64,000 nucleotides of DNA from Bostrychus sinensis. Taxonomy: Eukaryota > Chordata > Actinopteri > Gobiiformes > Eleotridae. Shown here piece after piece: positions 56,070-64,000 of the stretch (position 1 is its first letter; every line of letters begins with the position of its first letter). Position numbers and translations under genes: made by a program. The notes under the pieces were generated by a model that was not told the origin of the DNA, did no database searches, and was given only the letters and a program-made list of their open reading frames with translations. The stretch is from the NCBI GenBank assembly GCA_020698575.1, contig CM036244.1:31780034-31844033 (forward strand), in the 5' to 3' direction.

Positions 56070-56396
56070 TAGGGTGACCACCTGTCCCACTTTTGGTTGT
56101 ACTGCACAGCCATTTAGTCCTCTGTCCCTCTGTCCCACTGATTAACATAATGTCCCTCTTTTTTTCTCATTTGTGCTCAGTCAATCTTATAAAAAACAGC
56201 TTCAAGTAAAGAACAACAAGGTAAGGTCAGTATTTCTGGTGTAAATGTAGAATAAATATTTGTGGGCATCCTGTCTTGCTGGGTTGGAGTAGGCTATATG
56301 TTTGTTGTGTTTCAGGACAGGCCTGTCCATGGAGCTGAGAGCTGGTGTTGGTGCTGGAGTGTTTTGAGAAAATGCAGACTGAGAGCTTAGATTTTT

Positions 56397-56427
<31 letters not shown>

Positions 56428-56655
56428 TTTTTTCTGTTACATCTTTTTTATTCCAATAAATAAAGTCACAGTAAATGTGATGTGTGTTTTTGCGATGAAA
56501 ACCGCACATCAAATGTGTAATGGGTGTAAGCAGGTAAACCTAGATTTTTTTTATTTTTTATTTGAATTTAAAATGTATTTCTTGAGTCTGTCCCATCTCG
56601 TCCCACCAAATTGCTCAACTTGTCCCACTTAGAAATTTTTGAGGTGGTCACTCTA
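56070..56655. mobile_element. hAT-type MITE with perfect 8-bp target duplication
   Basis: CTTTTGTC at 56062-56069 is repeated exactly at 56656-56663. The left end TAGGGTGACCACCTGTCCC is matched by the inverted right end TAGAGTGACCACCTC. It contains an (ATTT)n run at 56395-56430. No ORF with a domain. Confidence 0.9.
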
Positions 56656-56669
56656 CTTTTGTCATCAGG

Positions 56670-57900
56670 TAAGCCTCCAGCATTATTTAGGAAAGAAAGG
56701 GAAAGACAGTTTCCACAATAACTGCTCCATTTAAAAAAGAAAAGAAAAAAGAAACTTTGATAAAATTGCTAATTCTAAAACTTTTTTTTTCTTTTTCATC
56801 AGCCTGATGAATTTGTCATTTTTATTACAAAGGCCCTGAGTTCAAATCCTTGGTCAACTCAAGGGCAACCTTCAGTAAACATGCACACTATTAGCATATT
56901 TTTCAGCTAGTACTCAAGGGCGGGTGATGTTACCTGAGCATTTTTTCCTCTCTTATTGAGCTGCCTAAGACAAATGTGAAGCTCAAACAGTCCTCCCTCC
57001 CACTGTCAGGGCTTGACTTTTTTCTCACTGGTTTCAATAGTAACTAGCCCCCGAGCATGTCCACTAGCCACAACTGTGCATCATATTTTTATTCTGTTAT
57101 ATAATAAAATAAGCCTATATTACTATGAAAATTCAAATGACCATTATTCTAACCAAAATCAAGATACTGCTTTTAAATAAATTTGCCTAAATATAGTCTG
57201 CACCTATACCAACATCAGCTTTAACAGAACTCCACATCTGCATTTTATTATCAGAAATTAAATACAGCCAAGAAGTTTATTTGTAGCTTTTTACATGTCT
57301 CTAGTCTAACATACAGTATTTTAATTTATAAAATATGCTGGGGTGGGATTCAAGCAATCAGCTGCTCAAAGACAAAGACAGTGAAATCTGCTGAACAAGC
57401 CTCATAATAATCTACTGCTTTACTGTTTATTTATAATAATACTATGAGAATTGTGGTTTTCAGAGTAAGAGCAGGTTTGTAGTGACTTGTCCACTCGCTT
57501 CATAAAACTAAACAATAGATGTGTCTCTGTGGCAACCCAAAGCAGGGATGGGCTTTTAAACTATAGCGCTGTCAAACGGGACAGGCTGTTCAGTGTAAGC
57601 TTCACTTCAGTGTGTCCTCTCTGTCCTGTCCTGTCCTGCTGAGGCGGGTACACACAGCAACATGAGTCTGCACCCTGCACGCCCTTTCCTCATGTCCCCC
57701 TGCGCTTCTCCCTGACAGTGTCCCTGCAATCCCCGTGCGCTTCTTCGTGTCCCACTGTACACCAGCCATGATCATACCTTTTTAGCATCTCTTTCCATGG
57801 ATGAAAGATATTAAAGCTTAGTATTCTTCCTGTGTAATTCCAAAGACAGAAGTGATGCTAGAAAGCTGTATTTAGACATTTAAATTTGTTGGCTTATTTT
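56670..57900. other. No gene recognised
   Basis: A GAGTTCAAATCC word at 56838-56849 is a weak B-box, so a SINE head may lie there. 57580-57760 is GC-richer with a short CCTGT run. Confidence 0.35.
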
Positions 57901-58700
57901 GCCAACACGAGCATTCATCTTTTTTGGCAATGACTTGCTGTTGAGTTTTCCGACCCGAGTCTTGCCTTGGCAACTCTTAATTTCTTTGTACTTTTTGCAT
58001 TTTAAATAAGCTCCCAGTATCTCTCTATAGCTCAGCCACAGATGAATTTGCAGCAAGAGTCAGAGTCGTGCATACGTTTATTTCCTCATATTAGAAGAAG
58101 ACCGATTCATACGCGTTAAAAAACAATTGTTCCGTCTGTCTAAAGGAAATATAGTGCGGATAAAATTGGTCCCTGTCAGGAGGAAGCCATTTGTGTAAAC
58201 AGAGGAAGCTAACGGGCCGGCGCTCGGCACAAATCGCCCCGCACACTTATCCTGAAAAAAAAAAAAAACATTTATCGGAAAAGTGCTTCAGAGATTTTTA
58301 TCAGCTCTAAAAGGCCTTTTATTGAAATGTGTGCTCGCTCAGTGTGCCGGCGCTCCTCCTCCTCCTCCTCTCCTCCTCCTCCTCCTCCTCCTCCTGGCTG
58401 TGTGCTGCAGTTTGCCCAGCTCAGCACCTATTCCGGAGAGTGGAGGCTCCCGAGCATTTTTCACCGCCACAGGAAATGGCAGTGACTAAATAAGGAGAAA
58501 AACAATGCGGTAATGTGGAGCCAAACGTCATTACTAAGTCTGGCTAAAATCTATTTAACACAATGTGGGTAAATCGAGCATTAAGAGCGGCTTTTCCTCA
58601 GGGGGACGGCTGCCGGGTTAGACCCTTTATGCAAAAGAAAACACTTTTCACAGTCAGTTAAATGATGGCCCTTCTTCTTCATGCAGAGGCTGAACTTAAA
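57900..58700. other. Candidate conserved non-coding block with (CTC)n
   Basis: Balanced composition, no repeat-family words, and CTC repeats at 58346-58395. The 68-codon frame at 58283-58489 is poly-Leu through the CTC tract and not a convincing gene. Segments such as GGGTAAATCGAGCATTAAG look like developmental enhancer sequence, but only by character. Confidence 0.3.
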
Positions 58701-60470
58701 GTTGCAGGGCTGGAGTTTTGGGAACAGCTAGGTACTGCATTAGTACTTTAGGGAGGGAAATGTCAGAAATGGCAATGTAATCATAATTTTGAGACTTATT
58801 TAGTTTAGGAAACATATGGCAGACAATTGGGTCATTGAAATAAAACTGTATGCATAAAGTTGTGGAAAGTTTAAGGTAACCACCACTCTTTTTGGAGCAT
58901 TAGTCACACAGTTTAAACATTACCAAGATGCAATAACACGCCTACTCTTTCTGGTTTTCTGGAAGATCTGTGAAGTCTGTCGGTACATGACACCCACCTG
59001 GAAGTTAGATTGCAGCTAGCATTTATACTCAGATAAAGTTTAGAAGATGTTGGAGACTGACAGACTATAAAATATTAATAAAATATAAACTACTTTTAAT
59101 TATAAATAAATAAAGTATAATGAGTCTAATGATTTGTGCTGCCCCAAAACCACAAAGTACATTATTCTGGCTTCTGTGAAATGCAAAAGTAATCTTATAA
59201 CACTAAGGTTAGTGCCCTTGCTTTTGATTTGGGAGGTTCAATTCCCCAAAAAACTCCAGACACACTAGGATGAATGCAAATTGCCTGTGATTCTTACAAA
59301 AATAGATTCATAATGGTTACAATGGCTTAAAGTCTGTAATATAGGTCACAATAATCATGTAAAAGATTAAGAGATCATGTGAAGTTTGTTATGTAGAAGG
59401 TGATTCAACTGTCATCCAAAAAAAAAACTTTGTCAGTTCTGGTAGTCACCTCAAGTATTTTGGTTAAAGTCTATTTAGAAAAAGCTAAAGGTAAAGCTAA
59501 AGGTCCATGGTCAACCAGATTTTTCCATAGAAGCTGAGATCAGTTTCATGTTGGTATGTTTTACTGTAAGTCCTCCATTCACTGCTGATTTCCATCTAAT
59601 TGGGCTTCTTTTGAACACCTTGGGTTGGGGAAAAAAAAGCATTGGGCTGGTTTGTAAAATTTGGCTGCTTTTCATAACATTTGGCAGGTTTTTATAAAAT
59701 ATTAGATATTACGCCCTGAGAAAAAAGGCTTTGGTTGTCTGATTGCACTTGTTGTGGAGAACCTGTTTGTTTTGGTGCTGCTGTTAAGTTTTGTGTTTTT
59801 TTGTATAACAGTAGTATAACAGTTTTAACAATTAGAGCGGTTGTTATTTGGGCTGTTTTTTTATTGTGTTGGGTGGGTTTTACATTCTGTTTGGGCTGGA
59901 AACTGTCACTGAGATCTCACAAACTATTCTCAGCTCTGAGAATAGGAGAGGGTTTTGGTTTGGGGAGTTGCGTCAGGCAAAATGGCAGAGGCCAGAGGCA
60001 AGATAAAGAATAAAAATTGTCTAGTGGGACAGAAACATGAGCTACCATTTAGAAATCTTACATTCACAAATTGTTCTGCTGTGTTCATTTCTCTCTTCTT
60101 GGCACATCTCAGTTTCTGGTTGGTCTGTTCCCCCCCTCCCTCCCGTCCAGTGCGATGTGAGGAGAGAGTGTGGCGGCTCTCCCTCTGGGTGTGCAGTATC
60201 AGATGACCACAGAGTGTGATCACAACACTGTTTACTCATTCGCAGTGCGCCACGTTGACCCTGATAGCCGTCAACACTGCAGCTGTGGCACATAGATAAC
60301 TCCGAGTTCTGCCACTCCACGGACCGGACGCGGCGTTGCTCGAAATCCGGATATCAAGCACACATCCCACTGCACTGGTGCACTTTTATCTCCACTGCAG
60401 GATTTTAAGGGCATTTGATAATTAGATGTAGCTGTATTTTACACTAGTTTTAAGGTTAAGGTAGACTTTA
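58700..60470. other. No gene recognised
   Basis: A SINE-like head may lie at 59200-59240 (GGTTAGTGCC then GGTTCAATTCC). 60000-60350 is GC-richer, with overlapping frames of 60-97 codons on both strands and no domain. Confidence 0.35.
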
Positions 60471-60474
60471 TTGT

Positions 60475-60772
60475 GGGAAAATTCATTCTCTGCATATGAC
60501 CCCATCCTTCAATGCCAATGGGGGCAACCTGTAAGGAGCACTGCAACGCTCCAGGGGCTCCTTCTCCAGATCTGAGCCAGGATCCTAGTCAGGACTACCT
60601 GGCTGGAGCCTATTGTGTTTTGAGGTTGACTGGGAACAGGGGAAACTGGAAAGCCCTGGAGGAAACCCAACCAGACACACGGAGAACATGTAAACTCCAC
60701 ACCGAACAGCCCCACATGGTCTGGGAATCGAACCCGAGACCTTCTTGCTGTGAGGCCACCGTGCTGCCTTAA
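60475..60772 (-). repeat. SINE-type repeat with tRNA-like head
   Basis: On the minus strand it starts GCAGCACGGTGGCCTCACAG and then shows GGTTCGATTCC (60734-60724), a perfect B-box for RNA polymerase III. The body carries AACATGTAAACTCCACAC and GGAGGAAACCC, read on the plus strand, which are shared with the copies at 8027, 48720 and 62350. Degenerate beyond 60500. Confidence 0.6.
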
Positions 60773-61790
60773 GCCTATGTCTTGTAGTGGCTTGGTTTTT
60801 GTTGTAAAATGACCTTAAAATATAAGCTATAAAGCGGGATACACCTTCAACAACTGCCAGTTAAATCCACTTTTTTTCATTAAATGTTTTTTCTTTATTT
60901 AATTTTCACATACATAGTTTCATGAGTTAAAAAGATTCAAAAGTTAAAATACATAAACATTAAAAGTTCCATGATTATATGATTGTTGGAACAACCATGT
61001 TATGAATATTGAAAATCCATTAAAAAATAAAATAAAAATGGTTGTCAGATACTGTTTGAGACATACAGTGTCAGAAATTGGATCCTGTAGTTATGTTACA
61101 TGTGTCTGTATGTGCTACTAAACCAGTCTTTGTCCTACGTGTCCTGGAAATTTTAGATTTAGGAAGTACTTTACTACTTTACTACTGTGACATGTAGCAT
61201 TGGGTCCAAAAGAAGAAGAACAAGAAGAGATTTGGTTCCATATGTGTGACCTTGGCAATAATCAGTCCCTAAAATTAAAGAAACTGGCGCAGCTATGATC
61301 TGAACACAGTTAAGATCTTTTGAAACACGGAATAGTGAAAATGTGATTCTCTTTTAAGCGCTACTGAACCATATCATGTCATTCTGACCCACACTGTACT
61401 ATATAGCTCCAGAGGAAAGTGAGCTCTTTTTTTTTTTTTTAAGACACAGCCACAAGAATCCATTTATAAACTTTGGTGGCAATTGTTTTAAACTGCACTA
61501 GCCTTGGATAAACAGTTTATTGCAAGCTAAATGCCCTTTGTAAACCAAATAGAAATTTAAAGTTTGAGTGTCGACCCTCTGAGGCATGGCTACACTTCAA
61601 CTCCTTGTAGTAAGAACTAAATAATAAATAAACCTCTGTCTTGAATTGTGATTAGAATCACTTGGAAATGTTTTAAGATTGCCTTTCCCCTGCAAACTAA
61701 ATATTAGCTCTAAAGAATATTTCCCCCTTCTTGACTATAATTTCACCATACAGTATAATGATATCATGATGATGAAGTACCTTGTCTCCT
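60773..61790. other. No gene recognised
   Basis: AT-rich, with a T run at 61427-61440. No frame with a domain. Confidence 0.4.
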
Positions 61791-61799
61791 AATCCAATA

Positions 61800-62335
61800 T
61801 GTCAGAGGCTGGTTTCTGGTGTGAATCTCCAGCAGCCGTTGCCCAGTGGCTGCTCTCCTCTCCGAGTGCTGTCAGAGCGATTTTCACAGGCCCCTGCTGC
61901 GATCCTACTGCCGGATTCAAGATGGCCGCACAGCCAGCATTGTCTCTGAATGTGTGAACGTGCACACATACACACACACACACACGCACACATACAAGTA
62001 CAACACGACAAGTGCAGTTTGTGGCTCTGGCATCAAATGAAAACACAACAAGGGAGTGTTATTACTTGAATTTCCCGATGCGTAAAAGAAGAGTTGTGAA
62101 TTTGTTGGATTGTTGTCTGCATCAGTTCAGTTCCTTTGAAGAGAGGCTCATGCTGAGACAATGTGATGATAAAAACAACTGGAGTAATATGGCCTTTAAC
62201 GCCACGGCTAATTTACAAAAGGAAATAGATTTCACAAAAGAATTGTTCATTACTTTTTTCTTGTACTTCACTTGTAATTTGTTTTTCTGTGGGAAAAATA
62301 GTGAACTGGTTCTGCTGAGACATTAAAATTAAGAT
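61800..62335. other. Candidate conserved non-coding block with (CA)n
   Basis: Repeat-free apart from a short (CA)n at 61968-61986. The 104-codon frame at 62012-62326 has no domain. 62060-62260 has balanced composition and looks like constrained sequence, by character only. Confidence 0.25.
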
Positions 62336-62349
62336 GAATGACATTTGTG

Positions 62350-62900
62350 TCTCACTGTCTTCTACTTATTCCTGTGATGAGTCTCTGAAGTTGGAGCCAA
62401 TCTGATGAACTATGGGGCTTTGGCAGTGTACACCCTAGACCAGAGGTTCCCAAAGTGGGGGCCGCGAATTCCAAGGGAAAAAACATGACTGTCTTTTCAA
62501 TAGAGTGATGTTTTATTGTTGGGGGTCCATGTGGGAACTTCTGACACTATTGACTTTGTGAATGTCTGCCCTAGACAATGGCCAGTTAGCCGCAGAGCTA
62601 ACACTAACTTCCAATTCACATTTGCCTATGCAGTATTTGTCCTTTGCAACCTCTTTAACAAATGGACGCTATTCTAATGAATGCGTAAGTTCACACTTCA
62701 GCTCTCTGGCAGAAATACACAAGGAGTCTATTTTTGACGGATGCTGCAGCACAAACTCGCTACTCTCCCATGAGCTCCGCTGGCTGTCGTCAGATACATT
62801 GTCGGATATCCACTCGAAGTGATCATGATTTGGCCTGGGGATCAAACCCACACCCTCCTTACTGTGAGGCTGGAGTGCTAAGCACTGTGCAACCTCAAAA
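62350..62900 (-). repeat. Degenerate SINE-type repeat, interrupted
   Basis: CTTCTACTTATTCCTGTGATG, GTACACCCTAGAC and (after an insertion) AATGGCCAGTTAGCC match landmarks of the copy at 8027-8290, and GGGGATCAAACCC...TTACTGTGAGG near 62838-62875 is its tRNA-like end. 62610-62810 does not match the family. Confidence 0.5.
62441..62568. mobile_element. Tiny (128 bp) hAT-type MITE with perfect 8-bp target duplication
   Basis: CCCTAGAC at 62433-62440 is repeated exactly at 62569-62576. Ends are CAGAGGTTCCCAAAGT and (inverted) CAGACATTCACAAAGT. The interior shares GTTGGGGGTC with the element at 34170-34760. It splits a repeat whose uninterrupted form is seen at 8090. Confidence 0.85.
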
Positions 62901-62904
62901 GCAG

Positions 62905-63644
62905 CTCTCTAAAATGAGGTGTCAAAATGGTAAATGTAAAACTGCTTGAGGTTTAAAGGTGTTTCTTTCATAAGTAATTCTTTAAAACAAAAATAATAAT
63001 AAAAACATAAATTAAACATGTCATCCGTCCTTACAGATTGTCATTGTACAGAGTGTCTGTGAAGAAACAAAGTTAAAAAGAAGTAATTTAAATGTGTTTG
63101 GTAGAGTGATAAAGTAAGTTTTGTCTGTCATCTGAGAGACTTTATCAATTCTGAGACCTCCACAGTTTACTGAAGGTTGTTCTAATTTGACAAAGATGGC
63201 TTCTTTCACTCCTCTTTCTAAACACCGCCTCAAAGACAAAGGTCACTCCTTTGAGTGATGTCTGAATCTTGCCAAGGGAACGCAAATGGTTTGCGAAAGA
63301 GTGAAAGAAGCCTTCTTCTGTCAAATTAGAACACTTTTAAACAGAGCAGGTAGATTGAGACACAACCTTTTATCTATTTAAAATGGTGTGCTGAAACCAA
63401 GGAAGAGTCCTTTAATGTCAGAAGAAACAGATTTACAATTTCAAGATAAAGCCAATTTTAGTTTTTGGTGTTGATCCAAATCTGGACCCAGAATTATTCT
63501 TTAACATTGCAAGATCTAATTTTGTTTTTAGCAACATTTTCAGGACAGATCAGTATTGGGTTTGGGAACAAATGAGAGCTCTACTGTTGCTTCTAGTGTT
63601 TCTGAGGAACTAAATAAAGTCTGAACAACAAAATGGGCTCCAAA

Positions 63645-63677
<33 letters not shown>

Positions 63678-64000
63678 CTCAACCTAAAGTAGTGACCACA
63701 CTGTACAAAAAATCTGTGCATTTTATGGTAAATTACTGGCAGCTGTGGTTGCCAGATTTCTAGTAAAAACTCTGACATGCATGTGTTTTTCTGCCATGTC
63801 TATGTGACTGAATCTCTGAGCAACATTAAAAAAATGGTTGTTTTACATTACTGTACCAGAAAAAATATGGAGAGCCAAGACTGCCAAATAAATCAATACA
63901 TACATTAATAAATAAATGCTCCCACTGACAAAAAATAAAAATAAAAAATGTAAACAGGACAAGAAAATGCTAAAATAATTGATGGTGACAGAAATTAATC
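62905..64000. other. No gene recognised
   Basis: AT-rich end of the window with a poly(T) run at about 63644-63670. No frame with a domain and no identified repeat. Confidence 0.4.

Noticed and set aside
58283..58489. 68-codon frame with a hydrophobic Leu run resembling a signal peptide
   Set aside because: The Leu run is only the (CTC)n microsatellite in frame; no further domain follows.
1..64000. CRISPR arrays, operons, prophage or bacterial genes
   Set aside because: No spaced direct repeats of the right size and no bacterial gene organisation; the content is vertebrate.
1..64000. Endogenous retrovirus or LTR retrotransposon
   Set aside because: No gag, protease, integrase or paired LTRs were seen. 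The only terminal repeat is that of the Penelope-like element.

Overview
This is vertebrate, almost certainly teleost fish, nuclear DNA. It is AT-rich, shows no bacterial gene layout, has no long host open reading frame and no exon I can support, and is packed with the transposable-element families typical of fish: L1, Rex3/RTE, an L2-like LINE, a Neptune-like Penelope element, a Tc1/mariner relic, many hAT-type non-autonomous elements with 8-bp target duplications, tRNA-derived SINE heads, foldback MITEs and simple repeats. It looks like a gene desert or a very large intron. A few GC-richer, repeat-free blocks (near 7.0, 12.4, 28.6, 39.3, 48.4, 58.3 and 62.1 kb) are candidate conserved non-coding elements, but the sequence alone cannot prove that.

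Layout: 1-13 kb holds a non-LTR retrotransposon remnant, a foldback element around an A/TA tract, a Tc1 relic with TIRs and TA duplications, and scattered dispersed repeats. 13.3-17.0 kb holds a palindromic tandem array followed by a decayed Penelope-like element (SGNH-like domain, reverse transcriptase, GIY-YIG-like end, terminal repeat). 18.46-18.83 kb is a long, nearly exact inverted repeat. 20.53-25.96 kb is a complete minus-strand L1 retrotransposon with an 18-bp target duplication and poly(A) tail, lying inside an older DNA-transposon coding remnant. 26.9-32.9 kb holds SINE-like repeats, hAT and Harbinger-like MITEs, a 5'-truncated Rex3 and an L2 tail. 34-46 kb is a dense stack of hAT-type elements, several nested, plus a second Penelope fragment that reads like a head-to-tail junction. 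47-64 kb holds two related minisatellites, another Rex3, a SINE-derived repeat, two hAT elements with perfect target duplications, and candidate conserved blocks.

The best-preserved mobile unit is the L1. Its ORF1 is open from start to stop, while ORF2 (endonuclease, reverse transcriptase, zinc-knuckle end) is broken by several frameshifts. Its 5' end carries an ETS-like and a YY1-like motif, and an intact 33-codon upstream ORF whose stop overlaps the ORF1 start as TGATG. The Penelope element is dead: its YxDD motif reads YLNN, its motif A region seems deleted and its frame is broken. It still shows an SGNH-hydrolase-like domain in front of the reverse transcriptase. No CRISPR array, operon, rRNA or intact tRNA gene was seen.
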